Part shown: piece after piece, positions 30,162 through 39,492 of the stretch
How positions within the stretch are numbered: the first letter of the stretch is position 1
How the letters are laid out: every line of letters begins with the position of its first letter
Source: Frateuria edaphi
GTDB lineage: Bacteria > Pseudomonadota > Gammaproteobacteria > Xanthomonadales > Rhodanobacteraceae
NCBI RefSeq assembly: GCF_021117405.1
Contig: NZ_CP088251.1
Span: 3,085,001 to 3,149,000 of the forward strand
Length of the DNA: 64,000 nt
Direction of reading: 5' to 3'
Position numbers and translations under genes: made by a program
The notes under the pieces: model-generated
Database searches by the model: none
The model's input: only the letters and a program-made list of their open reading frames with translations
What the model was told of the DNA's origin: nothing

Positions 30162-30812
30162 TCAGCGCGGCAGGTAGGCGCGCAGGAACATCTTCACGCC
30201 GGCGCGGGCGGTCGCCTCGATCTCGGCGGCGTAGCTGTCCGGGCATTCGCAGCAACCGAACATCTGCCGCATCATCAGGTTGCCCTTGATCAGCGTGAGG
30301 AACTGCACGCAGGCGCGCGGCACGTCGTCGATCTGGAGCTTGCCGGCGTCAACCGCCTGCTGCAGCAGGCGTTCCATCAGGCCATGCGTGCGCGTGGCGC
30401 CCTCTTCCCACATCAGCCGGCCGTAGCGGGGATTGCCCTGGCGGCAGTCGGAAAGGATCGCGCGGAAGGTGCCGACGGTCTCGGCATTGCAGTCGAGTCT
30501 CGCGTGGGTCAGCGCGACGCGCAGCAGCGTATCGGCGATGTCCTCGTGCGGATCGAAGTGGTACGTCTCTTCCGGCAGCAGGTCGTTCACGCGGGCTCGG
30601 ATGACTTCGCGGAAGAGATTGTCCTTGTCGCCGAAGTGGCTGTAGACGGTGAGCTTGGACACGCCCGCCTCGGCTGCCACGGCGTCCATGCTGGTGCCGG
30701 CGAAGGCATTGCGGATGAACAGCGCCTTGGCCGCCTCCAGGATCGCCGCGCGCTTCTCCATGTCCTTCGGACGGCCGGGGCCGGGAGTCTTGGCGTGGGC
30801 GGGACAATTCAT
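30162..30812 (-). CDS. TetR/AcrR-family transcriptional regulator
   Basis: A 216-residue repressor. The helix-turn-helix (about 22-65) reads AILEAAKALFIRNAFAGTSMDAVAAEAGVSKLTVYSHF. The C-terminal ligand domain is of the AefR-like type and contains a CCEC cluster near residue 190. It lies divergent from pcm-tolC, which suggests but does not prove a role in efflux control. Confidence 0.92.
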   Translation of the reverse strand: MNCPAHAKTPGPGRPKDMEKRAAILEAAKALFIRNAFAGTSMDAVAAEAGVSKLTVYSHFGDKDNLFREVIRARVNDLLPEETYHFDPHEDIADTLLRVALTHARLDCNAETVGTFRAILSDCRQGNPRYGRLMWEEGATRTHGLMERLLQQAVDAGKLQIDDVPRACVQFLTLIKGNLMMRQMFGCCECPDSYAAEIEATARAGVKMFLRAYLPR

Positions 30813-31168
30813 GGTGACACCTTGGGCGGGAACAGCTTCACAAGAACGAGCGGGAACTTTATTATACGGATCGGTTTACTTATTTCCAGTTTCCCTGGAA
30901 GCGGCCTTGCGTTGAACCGCTCTTTCGTCCCTGTGCGCAGTGTACCGCCATGCAGGGCGCGTGCCGGGTGGCGGGCAGCGGCGCGCTTGCCTGGTTACAG
31001 GGGGGCTGTGTCCGCGGACACCGCGCCGGGCATGACTTCCGTCAATCCGGCGCGGTGACTTCCGGCACTTCGGGCACCGGCCACGAGGCCGCACGCTAAA
31101 CATCACTGTCGCGGCGGCCTCCGAACGCTTATCCTTTTGATCTTTTTGATTCTTGCGGACGTTAGACC
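30813..31168. promoter_or_regulatory. intergenic region between tetR-like gene and pcm
   Basis: A 356-bp divergent gap. The left part is AT-rich and holds the TetR promoter described separately. The right part (30960-31150) is GC-rich with no clear coding potential or known repeat; a TTTTGATCTTTTTGATT tract lies just before pcm. Confidence 0.4.
30861..30888 (-). promoter_or_regulatory. sigma-70 promoter of the TetR regulator
   Basis: On the minus strand the -10 is TATAAT (30866-30861) and the -35-like TGGAAA (30888-30883), spaced by 16 bp. The spacer contains GTAAACCGATCCGTAT, a partly palindromic stretch that could be the regulator's own operator. Confidence 0.55.
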
Positions 31169-31828
31169 ATGGCGATGAATTTCGAACAGGCACGGCAGAA
31201 CATGGTCGAGAACCAGGTGCGCCCCTGGGATGTGCTCGATGCACGCGTGCTCGATGCGCTGGCGCAGGTGCGCCGCGAGGATTTCGTGGCGCCGGAGCAC
31301 CGCCAGCTGGCGTTCGCCGACCTGTGCCTGCCGATCGGTCATGGCCAGGTGATGATGAAGCCGGTGATCGAGGGTCGCGTGCTGCAGGCGCTCGACCTCA
31401 AGGCCACCGAAAGCGTGCTGGAGATCGGCACCGGTTCGGGTTTCCTGACCGCGTGCATGGCCACGCTCGCCGCGCACGTGACGAGCGTCGACGTACATGG
31501 CGATTTCACCGCGGCCGCACGGTCGCGCCTGGACACGGCCGGCGTTGCCAACGCCACCCTGGTGATCGCGGACGCGGTGCAGGACTGGCAGCCGCAGGAC
31601 CGGTTCGACGCCATCGTGGTTACCGGGGCCGTGTGGCAGGTCCCGCAGCGTTTCCTGGGCTGGCTCAAGCCGGGAGGCCGCCTGCTGGCGATCCGCGGCG
31701 AGTCGCCCGTGCAGCAGGCCGTCCTGCTGACCCAGGCCGGCGCCGGCGGCTTCCGCGAGGAATACCTGTTCGAGACCGACCTGCCGTACCTGGCTCACGC
31801 CGAGCCGCCCCGCCGTTTCGTTTTCTGA
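31169..31828 (+). CDS. pcm: protein-L-isoaspartate O-methyltransferase
   Basis: A 219-residue SAM-dependent methyltransferase that starts repair of isoaspartyl residues. The SAM loop is VLEIGTGSGFLTA (83-95), followed by VDVHGDF. The N-terminus MVENQVRPWDVLD is typical of the Xanthomonadales form. It precedes tolC by 29 bp, a pairing conserved in this order. Confidence 0.9.
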   Translation: MAMNFEQARQNMVENQVRPWDVLDARVLDALAQVRREDFVAPEHRQLAFADLCLPIGHGQVMMKPVIEGRVLQALDLKATESVLEIGTGSGFLTACMATLAAHVTSVDVHGDFTAAARSRLDTAGVANATLVIADAVQDWQPQDRFDAIVVTGAVWQVPQRFLGWLKPGGRLLAIRGESPVQQAVLLTQAGAGGFREEYLFETDLPYLAHAEPPRRFVF

Positions 31829-31857
31829 CTTCCTATCGATTGCATGAGGCAACCCCG

Positions 31858-33198
31858 ATGCGCTTGAAGCTGCTGACCCTTGCCCTGGCCCTGTCGGCGA
31901 CCTCGCTGCCCGGTCATGGCGAGGACCTGATGGACGCATACCGCCAAGCGCGCGCCAACGATCCGGTGCTGTCGCAGGCCGAGGCGCAGCGCCTGTCGGT
32001 GGGCGAGACCGTGACGCAGACGCGCGCCCTGCTGCTGCCGCAGCTGTCCGGCCGCGCCACCTTCAGCCAGTCCAGCGGCGCCAATGCGCAGACCGTGACC
32101 GAGGGTGGCGCGCCGATCAACGCCGGCCACCTGCGCAGCCGCGACGAATCATTGGAACTGAGCCAGACCATCCTGGACCTCAGCAAGATCGCCGACCTGC
32201 ATGCCGCAGAATCGCAGGCCGATTCGCAGACCGCCCAGTACGATGCCGCGCAGCAAGAGCTGCTGGTGCGCGTCACCGCCGCCTACTTCGGCGTGCTGAC
32301 CAGCCAGGACGAGCTGGCCTACGCCAAGGCCAACGAGGACGCCTTCCGGCAGTCCTACGAACAGGCCGAGCAGCGCTTCAACGTGGGCCTCTCGGCAGTC
32401 ACCGACGTGTACCAGGCCAAGTCGTATTACGAACTGGCCAAGGCGCAGACGGTCGCCGCCAACAACGCGCTGAACGATGCGCGCGAGGCATTGGCGCAGA
32501 TCACCGGCAAGCCGGTCGGCGACCTGAAGCAGCTGCGCGACGACCTGCCGATGGTGCCGCCCAAGCCGGCCGATCCGAACGCCTGGGTGCAACAGGCGCA
32601 GAAGAGCAACCCCAACGTGATCGCCCAGCAGTACAACGTCGAGGCGGCCTCGCACTCGGTCAATTCCGCCCGTGCCGGCCACCTGCCGACGATCAACGCA
32701 TCGGTCAGCCGCGGCACGTCGTCGAACTGGCTTGAGAACATGGGCGGCGCCTTCGCCGATCGCAACGGCCGCTATGGCACCACCGTGGGCATCACGCTCA
32801 ACGTGCCGATCTTCTCCGGTTTCGCCACGCAGTCGCGCGTGCGCCAGTCGATCTACCAGCGCGATGCCGCCGAGGATTCGCTGGAAGCCCAGCGCCGCCA
32901 GGTCACCCGCGACACGCTCAACTTCTACCGCTCGGTGATCGCGGGCATCAGCCAGGTGGAGGCCAACAAGGCCTCGGTCGAGTCCGGCCAGAAGGCACTG
33001 GAAGCCACCCGCGCGGGCTTCGACGTCGGCACGCAGACGATGCTCAACGTGCTCAACGCGATCCAGACGCTGACCCAGGCCGAGAGCAGCTACTCGCAGT
33101 CGCGCCACGCGCTGATCCTTGACCAGCTGCAGCTCAAGCAGGCCGCCGGCACGATCGACGTGAAGGACCTCGAGGCGGTCAACTCGCTGCTCCAGTAA
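31858..33198 (+). CDS. tolC: TolC-family outer-membrane efflux protein
   Basis: A 446-residue protein with a signal peptide (about 1-20, GHG-ED). It has two TolC repeats of long coiled-coil helices (RFNVGLSAVTDVYQAKSYYELAKAQ; TRAGFDVGTQTMLNVLNAIQTLTQAESSY). It would form the trimeric outer-membrane channel of tripartite efflux or type I secretion. No inner-membrane pump gene is adjacent. Confidence 0.95.
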   Translation: MRLKLLTLALALSATSLPGHGEDLMDAYRQARANDPVLSQAEAQRLSVGETVTQTRALLLPQLSGRATFSQSSGANAQTVTEGGAPINAGHLRSRDESLELSQTILDLSKIADLHAAESQADSQTAQYDAAQQELLVRVTAAYFGVLTSQDELAYAKANEDAFRQSYEQAEQRFNVGLSAVTDVYQAKSYYELAKAQTVAANNALNDAREALAQITGKPVGDLKQLRDDLPMVPPKPADPNAWVQQAQKSNPNVIAQQYNVEAASHSVNSARAGHLPTINASVSRGTSSNWLENMGGAFADRNGRYGTTVGITLNVPIFSGFATQSRVRQSIYQRDAAEDSLEAQRRQVTRDTLNFYRSVIAGISQVEANKASVESGQKALEATRAGFDVGTQTMLNVLNAIQTLTQAESSYSQSRHALILDQLQLKQAAGTIDVKDLEAVNSLLQ

Positions 33199-33209
33199 CA
33201 CCTATGCCC

Positions 33210-33235
33210 GCAGGAGCCCGTTCGCAGGCTTCTGC
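33210..33235. terminator. bidirectional hairpin between tolC and waaA
   Basis: GCAGGAGCC (33210-33218) pairs with GGCTTCTGC (33227-33235) with one G-T pair. Confidence 0.55.
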
Positions 33236-33239
33236 AGGG

Positions 33240-34502
33240 TTATTCCTCCAGCACGCGGTCGACCAGTTCCATCACCCGCCCTACGGCACCCCGCTCGCTG
33301 TCGAACACGCGGCGCGCCTGGCGCCCCATCCGCTCGCGCTGGCGTTCGTCACGCAACAGATCGAGCACGGCGTGGCCCAGCTGGTCCACGTGTTCGACGC
33401 GGTTGGCACCGCCCTCGCGGATCAGCGTGAGGGTGATCTCCTCGAAATTGAACGTATGCGGACCGACCAGCACTGGCCGCGCCAGCGCCGCCGGTTCCAG
33501 CACGTTGTGCCCGCCGATCGGCACCAGGCTGCCTCCGACGAAGGCCAGGTCCGCGGCTGCGTAGAACGGCATCAGTTGTCCCATCGCGTCGATCACGAAC
33601 ACCTGGTGCGCGCCGGGCACCTGCTCGACGCTGCGCGTGGCGACGGTGAAGCCCAGGCTGCGCGCCGAGTGTTCCACCAGCTTGAAGCGCTCCGGATGCC
33701 GCGGCGCGATCAGCAGCAAAGCGTCGGGCAGCCGGCGCAGCACGTCCAGGTGCGCTTCCAGCACCGCCAGCTCCTCGCCCTCGTGCGTGCTGGCAGCGAT
33801 CCATACGGGCCGGCGCGGGCCCCATTGCACGCGTAGCGCGGCCCCCTTGTCGACGGCGCCATCGGGTACGGGCATGTCGAACTTGAGGTTGCCGCTGACC
33901 ACCAGTTGCGCAGGGTCCGCGCCCAGCAGGCGGTAGCGCGCGGCGTCGGTGCGCGACTGGGCGGCGATCTGTCGCACCGTGCGCAGCGCCGAACGGACCA
34001 AGGAGCGCAGCGGCCGGTAGCCACGCATCGAACGTTCGGACAGCCGAGCGTTGACGATCATGAGCGGAATGCCGCGACGGCGGCAGGCGAAGTAGAGATT
34101 CGGCCAGATCTCCGTTTCCACGATCAACGCCAGTCGGGGGCGCACCCGCTTCAGGAAGCGATGCACCGCGAATGGCAGGTCATAGGGCAGGTAGACATGG
34201 AAGACGCTGTCGCCGAACAGCTGGTGCACGCGCGCCGAACCCGTCGGAGTCACGGTGGTAACCACCAGCGGTGCGTTGGGGTAGTCGCGCCTGAGCGCCT
34301 TGATCAGCGGTTCGGCCGCATTGACCTCGCCGACCGACACCGCGTGCACCCACAGGCTTCCACTGAACTGCGGCGGCTGGAACAGGCCGAAGCGCTCCGG
34401 CCAGCGCCGGTGGTAATTGCCGTAGCGCGCGCCACGGATCATCAGGCGCAGCACGATCAGCGGCGTCGCCAGGTACATCACGAAGGTGTAGAGATAGCGC
34501 AA
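33240..34502 (-). CDS. waaA: 3-deoxy-D-manno-octulosonic acid transferase (Kdo transferase)
   Basis: Adds Kdo residues to lipid A precursor at the inner membrane. The 420-residue GT30 protein has an N-terminal membrane anchor, HAVSVGEVNAA, VETEIWPN and the C-terminal VGGSLVPIGGHNVLEPA. The TTG at 34502 is the best start: a TATAAT on the minus strand (34537-34532) would put the transcript start about 23 bases before it. An ATG eight codons in (34478) is the alternative. Confidence 0.93.
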   Translation of the reverse strand: MRYLYTFVMYLATPLIVLRLMIRGARYGNYHRRWPERFGLFQPPQFSGSLWVHAVSVGEVNAAEPLIKALRRDYPNAPLVVTTVTPTGSARVHQLFGDSVFHVYLPYDLPFAVHRFLKRVRPRLALIVETEIWPNLYFACRRRGIPLMIVNARLSERSMRGYRPLRSLVRSALRTVRQIAAQSRTDAARYRLLGADPAQLVVSGNLKFDMPVPDGAVDKGAALRVQWGPRRPVWIAASTHEGEELAVLEAHLDVLRRLPDALLLIAPRHPERFKLVEHSARSLGFTVATRSVEQVPGAHQVFVIDAMGQLMPFYAAADLAFVGGSLVPIGGHNVLEPAALARPVLVGPHTFNFEEITLTLIREGGANRVEHVDQLGHAVLDLLRDERQRERMGRQARRVFDSERGAVGRVMELVDRVLEE

Positions 34503-34531
34503 CGGGAGGCCAGGCCGGAAGGACGTCAGGA

Positions 34532-34537
34532 ATTATA
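34532..34537 (-). promoter_or_regulatory. -10 element of the waaA promoter
   Basis: Minus-strand TATAAT in the 231-bp gap between waaA and lpxL. No good -35 is seen 16-18 bp upstream. Confidence 0.4.
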
Positions 34538-34733
34538 GGGCCCCTGCTCACTCCGCCTCCGCAGAGCGCAACAACCCGGGCTTGTCGAAGGCGTCGGGTC
34601 GAGTCAGTCAAGACTAGCGGGGAGAACCATGCGAACCGGCAGCCTTGATGAAACGCGCCGAGCGTCGCCCAAAAAAAACTCACCGCCGGAAGTGAGAGGG
34701 CTTCCGCGCGGTCCATCCCCGTACAATCCCCCG

Positions 34734-35654
34734 ATGCCCGGCATGCCCCGCCCCTCCTTCGATCGCGCCCTGCTCGCCCCGCGCCACTGGCCCGCGTGGC
34801 TGGGCGTGGGGGTGATCTGGCTGATCGCCCGTTTGCCTTATCCGCTCCTGTTGCGGCTGGGTTGCGGGCTCGGCGCGCTGATCCGCCACGTGCCCTCGCG
34901 TCGTCGCCGCGTGGCCGAGGCCAACGTTGCATTGTGCTTTCCCGAACTGGACGCCCGCGCGCAGGCGGCACTGGTCGATGCGCACCTGACCGACATCGGG
35001 CTGATGCTGGTCGAGTTCGCGCTGGGCTGGATGGGATCCGATCGCGCGATCGCACGCATCCCCACGCGCATCGAGGGCCTGGAGCACCTGGAGGCCGCGC
35101 ACGCGCAGGGCCAGGGCGTACTGCTCGTTGGCGGGCATTTTTCGCATCTGGAGTTGTGCGCGCGGCTGATCTCCCGTCGCATCCCGATCGCCGGCATGTA
35201 CCGGCGCATGGACTCGGCCGTGTTCGAGTGGACCGTGCTGCGCGCGCGTCTCCACTATGCGGCGGCCATGTTCGAGAAGGACGACATCCGGGGTACGGTG
35301 AAGTACCTGCGCGGCGGCGGCACGCTCTGGTATGCCCCGGACCAGGACATGCGCAGCAAGGACAGCGTGTTCGTGCCGTTCTTCGGCGTGCCTGCCGCGA
35401 CCATCACCGCGACACACCATCTTGCTCGGATGGGACAGGCGCAGGTGATTCCGTTCTTCCACCAGCGCCTGCCCGACGGCGGCTACGCCATGCGGCTGGG
35501 CGCGCCGCTGCCGATGGACGGCGACGCGGCCACCGATACCGCACGGGTCAACGCCAGCATCGAACAAATGGTGCGCGCGGCGCCCGCGCAGTACCTGTGG
35601 GTGCACAAGCGCTTCAAGACCCGGCCGCCCGGCGCACCCGCGGTCTACCGCTGA
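34734..35654 (+). CDS. lpxL: lipid A lauroyl/palmitoleoyl acyltransferase (LpxL/HtrB family)
   Basis: A 306-residue inner-membrane acyltransferase that adds a secondary acyl chain to Kdo-lipid A. The catalytic motif is HFSHLELCARL, with the membrane helix near the N-terminus and WYAPDQDM further on. TACAAT lies at 34722-34727, only 7 bases before the ATG; if it is the -10, the message would be leaderless. A second ATG is at 34743. The 3' end overlaps the converging GT2 gene by 10 bp. Confidence 0.9.
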   Translation: MPGMPRPSFDRALLAPRHWPAWLGVGVIWLIARLPYPLLLRLGCGLGALIRHVPSRRRRVAEANVALCFPELDARAQAALVDAHLTDIGLMLVEFALGWMGSDRAIARIPTRIEGLEHLEAAHAQGQGVLLVGGHFSHLELCARLISRRIPIAGMYRRMDSAVFEWTVLRARLHYAAAMFEKDDIRGTVKYLRGGGTLWYAPDQDMRSKDSVFVPFFGVPAATITATHHLARMGQAQVIPFFHQRLPDGGYAMRLGAPLPMDGDAATDTARVNASIEQMVRAAPAQYLWVHKRFKTRPPGAPAVYR

Positions 35655-36424
35655 CGCGGATGGCGCAGCGCCCCGGGCGCGCTGCGCACGCGTGCCTCGT
35701 GCAGCTTGGCGTACTTGAGGAAGGCGTAGAAGGCGTGCACGCGCGCCGCGATGAAACCCGCCCAGCCCGCGCGCCAGTGGCCGCGCAACAGGTAGAAGCG
35801 CAGAAAGGCGATCGTCGGATAGGCGACCAGTCGCCAACCCAGCCAGGCGCGCTGGCGGCGCGCGTCATCGGCCGCCTGCAACGTGGAGTAGCGGTTGGCC
35901 TTGTCCACGCGGCCGGCGATATCCGGTTCGCCAAAATGGTCGAGCACCACGTCGAGCCTGCCGACCGGCCCGTCCACATGGACCGCTTCGTGCACGCTGT
36001 GCCCACTCATTTGCGCGCGTTCGCGATCGAACAGCCGCACGTAGTGATTGAGCCGCGCACGCGGCGACTGCCAGCGCCAGAACACCCATTCGCGCCGCCA
36101 CAGCTGGTACCCGGCGCAGGCCGGACCTTCCAGCGCGCGCAGCATGGGCGCGACGGCATCGGGCGGCAGCGCCTCGTCCGAATCCAGCAGCAGCACCCAG
36201 CGATGCCGGGCCAGGTCGATCGCAGCCTGTTTCTGTGCGCTGTAGCCGGCGAACGCCTGTTCGTGCACGCGCGCGCCGTGGCGCCGCGCGATCGCCGCGG
36301 TGGCGTCGGTGGAACCCGAATCGAGCACCACGATGTCGTCGGCCCACTTCACCGATCCCAGGCAGGCATCCAGCGTGTCCGCGCTGTTGAAGGTGGTGAC
36401 CACCACCGATAACGGCTCACGCAT
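35645..36424 (-). CDS. glycosyltransferase family 2 (WaaE/KdtX-like)
   Basis: A 259-residue GT2 enzyme with an N-terminal nucleotide-sugar domain: VVVTTFNSADTLDACL, VLDSGSTDATAAIA and the DxD-type LLLDSDEALPP. WaaE/KdtX-like proteins add glucose or heptose to the LPS inner core; homologues usually sit beside waaA, as here. The ATG at 36424 overlaps the ligase stop by 8 bases. Confidence 0.88.
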   Translation of the reverse strand: MREPLSVVVTTFNSADTLDACLGSVKWADDIVVLDSGSTDATAAIARRHGARVHEQAFAGYSAQKQAAIDLARHRWVLLLDSDEALPPDAVAPMLRALEGPACAGYQLWRREWVFWRWQSPRARLNHYVRLFDRERAQMSGHSVHEAVHVDGPVGRLDVVLDHFGEPDIAGRVDKANRYSTLQAADDARRQRAWLGWRLVAYPTIAFLRFYLLRGHWRAGWAGFIAARVHAFYAFLKYAKLHEARVRSAPGALRHPRQR

Positions 36425-37688
36425 CACCGTCCTCCATGACGACATCCTCTATCACGTATAGCGCCGCGCACCAGAGCCCCAGCAGCCAGGCGAACAACAG
36501 TCCCCACCACGCCGAGTAGAAGGCCAGGTGGGTGTTGAACGGAAACAGCATCACCGCCAGCGCCACCGTGGCGGGGAACGCCCGCGCGCGTGCCGCCGCG
36601 CCCTGCCGGCGCCACGCGCGAAGCCCCCAGAACGTCGCGGCCAGCCAGAGCATCAGCCCGATCGCGCCGGTCTCGCTCAGCACCTCCAGCACCAGCTGGT
36701 GCGCGTGGCAGGCGCCCTCGCCCGAGCCGCAGGCCTCTTCGACTAGGAAGTGGTCGTTGGCCGGCGCGTAGTCGGGATAGGCGTAGCGGAAGCCGCGCAC
36801 GCCCACGCCGTTCCAGGGATGGTCCGCGACCATCCGCGCGCTGGCGCGCCAGATCGCCGGCCGGCCGGTGAGCGCCTCGTCCAGCCCCTGGGGTTCGTCC
36901 GCGAACACCGCGAGGGTGCGTTCCATGCGATCCTGGAAGCGACCGGACGTATGCCAGGCCACCGTGCCGGCCAGAACCACCATCACCGCGCCCAGCGCGC
37001 ACCAGAGCGCGAAGCGATAGGCCGAGCCAGCCTCGCGCCAGGCGAATGCGAGCGCCACCAGGCCGTAGCAGAGCCAGCCCGCGCGCGAGCCGGCCAGGAG
37101 CACCGGCCCCAGCACCAGCAGGAAAGCCAGCATCAGCCCCGGGCGTCCCCAGCGCTCGCGGGCTGCCCACAGCGCGAACGGTGCGAGCACCGCCAGCGTC
37201 GGCCCGAGCTTGAGGTTATCCGCGCCGAAGATGCCCGACACGCGCTCGGCATCGGCAGGACCGCCAAGGCTGAAGCCGGTGAATGCCTGCAGCCAAGCGT
37301 CGGCCACCCACACGGCGATAACGGCGGCGACCGCGAAGAACAGCGCGCGCAGCCTGGCATCACGACGGATCGCGAAGCAGGCGTACAGCCCCAGTGGCAC
37401 GTACCGCAGCAGGCCGGCGGTGGCGCCCCAGCTCTTGCCCGGCGCCACCGCATCGAACGAGGACAGCAGCGCGGCGCCGACGTAGCAGGCCAGCAACACC
37501 AGCAGCAGGCGCGCACCGGCGTGCCCATCCAGCGCCCGCGGGTGGCGCACGAACAAGAGGATGGTGCCGATCAGGCACAGCAGCGTCCCCAGTTCCGAAC
37601 TTCGCCCGACCGGCAGCAACGCGATCACCAGCCAGAATGGCAGCAAGGGCGAACGCAGCGCGGCAGCTATCGGTCGGATCGCGGGCAT
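36417..37688 (-). CDS. O-antigen ligase family membrane protein
   Basis: A 423-residue protein with about eleven membrane segments and the Wzy_C/WaaL motif in the large periplasmic loop (GRPAIWRASARMVADHPWNGVGVRGF), including the functionally important histidine region. It would attach O-antigen to lipid A-core or polymerise a surface glycan. Overlap with the GT2 gene suggests a shared transcript. Confidence 0.88.
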   Translation of the reverse strand: MPAIRPIAAALRSPLLPFWLVIALLPVGRSSELGTLLCLIGTILLFVRHPRALDGHAGARLLLVLLACYVGAALLSSFDAVAPGKSWGATAGLLRYVPLGLYACFAIRRDARLRALFFAVAAVIAVWVADAWLQAFTGFSLGGPADAERVSGIFGADNLKLGPTLAVLAPFALWAARERWGRPGLMLAFLLVLGPVLLAGSRAGWLCYGLVALAFAWREAGSAYRFALWCALGAVMVVLAGTVAWHTSGRFQDRMERTLAVFADEPQGLDEALTGRPAIWRASARMVADHPWNGVGVRGFRYAYPDYAPANDHFLVEEACGSGEGACHAHQLVLEVLSETGAIGLMLWLAATFWGLRAWRRQGAAARARAFPATVALAVMLFPFNTHLAFYSAWWGLLFAWLLGLWCAALYVIEDVVMEDGDA

Positions 37689-37823
37689 CCGGGGATTGTA
37701 GGCGCGGCGGCTCCGTGCCTGCTGGCAAGCCTTGCAAGGATGTGCCGGCGGGCGATGTTTCCAGCCGCGGGCGCCGCCATGAGTCGCATGGCTCCTCGTG
37801 CGGCCCGGAACGGCGGCAGTCGA

Positions 37824-38948
37824 TCAGCCGGCCACTTCCCCATACAGTGCCAGTACCGCCTGTTGCATGTCCGACAGCCGGTAGCTCTGCAGCATCGGGA
37901 TCGGCGGCGCCACGCGCAGCAGTTCGGCGGCACGCTCGACCAGCTTCTGGCGGTCGCCCACCGGCACGCGACCGGCCGGGTACAGCTCGGCCAGCAGTTC
38001 GCCGACGCCGCCGTGGGCGTAGCCAAGCACGGGACGACACAGCGAGAGTGCCTCGACCACGGTGCGCCCGAACGATTCGGGCTTGGTCGACAGCTGCAGG
38101 ATCAGTGCGGACACCGCGTAGATGTCGCGCACGTCGTTGCGGGGCGCCGTCAGCACCACCTGCGCCTCGACGTCGCGCTCGCGGATCAGTTGCCGGAGCT
38201 CTTCCACGTAGGCCTCGCGGCCCGGCTCGATCACGCCCAGCAACAACAGGCGCGCCTCGATGCCGCGGCGCTTGAGCTCGGCCATCAGCTCGATCGCCTC
38301 GTGGTGGCCCTTCAGGCGCGTGCCACGGCCCGGCAGGGTCAGCAGCGGTGCGCCGGCCAACTGCGGGTACTCGGCGAAGAAGGCCTTCTGCCAGGCGTCG
38401 TCCGGACGATGGCCGTACGGGAACGCCTCCGGGTCGATGCCGCGCGGAATCACTTTCACTCGCGTCGGATCCAGCCACGGATAGTGGCTCAGGGCGTAGT
38501 CGCGCATCGTCTGCGAGACGGCGATGACCCGCTCGCCGCGCAACAGGATCGAGCTGTAGCGGCCGGGCGAGTTGAGCCCGTGCACGGTGGTGACGAAATG
38601 CGGACGCGGATTCAGCCCGCGCAAGGCCCACCAGCCCATCCATCCGGGCAGGCGCGAGCGGGCATGCACGATGTCGGGCTTCAGTTCGCGCAGCCGACGG
38701 CGCAGCGCGCCCAGGTGCAACAGCGTGCGCGGCGACTTGGTGCCGATGTCCAGGGTGACGTGCTCGCTGCCCTCGGCCTCCAGCTGCGCCACCAGGCGGC
38801 CGCCGGAGGAGATCACGATCGAGCGGTGCCCCGCTTCCACCAGCGCCCGACCCACTTCCAGCGTCGAACGCTCCGCCCCGCCCGTATGCAGCGCCGGGAT
38901 CAGCTGGACGACAACCAGGCGCCGGGTGGGGGTGACGACGGCAGACAT
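37824..38948 (-). CDS. glycosyltransferase family 4
   Basis: A 374-residue GT-B enzyme: LIPALHTGGAERSTLEVGRAL at the N-terminus, HARSRLPGWMGWWA, and the C-terminal donor-binding block LSTKPESFGRTVVEALSLCRPVLGYAHGG with its EX7E motif. It probably adds a sugar to LPS core or O-antigen. The ATG at 38948 gives the standard start. Confidence 0.9.
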   Translation of the reverse strand: MSAVVTPTRRLVVVQLIPALHTGGAERSTLEVGRALVEAGHRSIVISSGGRLVAQLEAEGSEHVTLDIGTKSPRTLLHLGALRRRLRELKPDIVHARSRLPGWMGWWALRGLNPRPHFVTTVHGLNSPGRYSSILLRGERVIAVSQTMRDYALSHYPWLDPTRVKVIPRGIDPEAFPYGHRPDDAWQKAFFAEYPQLAGAPLLTLPGRGTRLKGHHEAIELMAELKRRGIEARLLLLGVIEPGREAYVEELRQLIRERDVEAQVVLTAPRNDVRDIYAVSALILQLSTKPESFGRTVVEALSLCRPVLGYAHGGVGELLAELYPAGRVPVGDRQKLVERAAELLRVAPPIPMLQSYRLSDMQQAVLALYGEVAG

Positions 38949-39035
38949 GAGGGGTTGTTGGGTGGCCTTCATCCACCTGGGCAAGCAGCGATCGTGCCGA
39001 ATGCCGCCGTTCAGGAACCGGCCGGGGGCCCGGGT

Positions 39036-39242
39036 TCAGTCGCGCAGGACGTAATGCGCGCCGCAGTAAGGACAGACGGACTCCCCGCCGTCCTCGACGA
39101 TCGGCAGGTAGACCTTCGGATGCGAGTTCCACAGCGACATCGCCGGCATCGGACAGGACAGCGGCAGGTCGTTGCGCGTCACTTCGTAACGATTTTCGGC
39201 ATTCGCCGGGATCGGCGCGGCCTCGGGCAGGGGGCGCGACAT
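39036..39242 (-). CDS. zinc-finger (CHCC) domain protein
   Basis: A 68-residue protein ending in the CHCC zinc-finger: C30, H41, C57 and C60 (LSCPMP, SHPKVYLPI, VCPYCGAHYVL). The same fold occurs in a mitochondrial complex I subunit. In bacteria the role is unclear. It lies ahead of the GT4 gene on the same strand and may be co-transcribed. Confidence 0.85.
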   Translation of the reverse strand: MSRPLPEAAPIPANAENRYEVTRNDLPLSCPMPAMSLWNSHPKVYLPIVEDGGESVCPYCGAHYVLRD

Positions 39243-39492
39243 GGCAGGCTCCAGGAAGGGGACGTCGAGCCGCCCATGGTAGCAGGGGCACACGCCGGCA
39301 ACGCGCGGGCGACCACGGCCGCGACCCCGCACTGGACTTCGACGCGCCGTTGCCATCAACTGTGCGCCGGCGTCGCCCGAAGGGGCGGTCGACGCATCGA
39401 AGGGGGACGACCGTGGATGGGACGTGGCCCGGCGCCGCGACCCTGACGCTGGCCATCCGTTGCCGCATTCATACGTCGCAAGGGGAACTACC

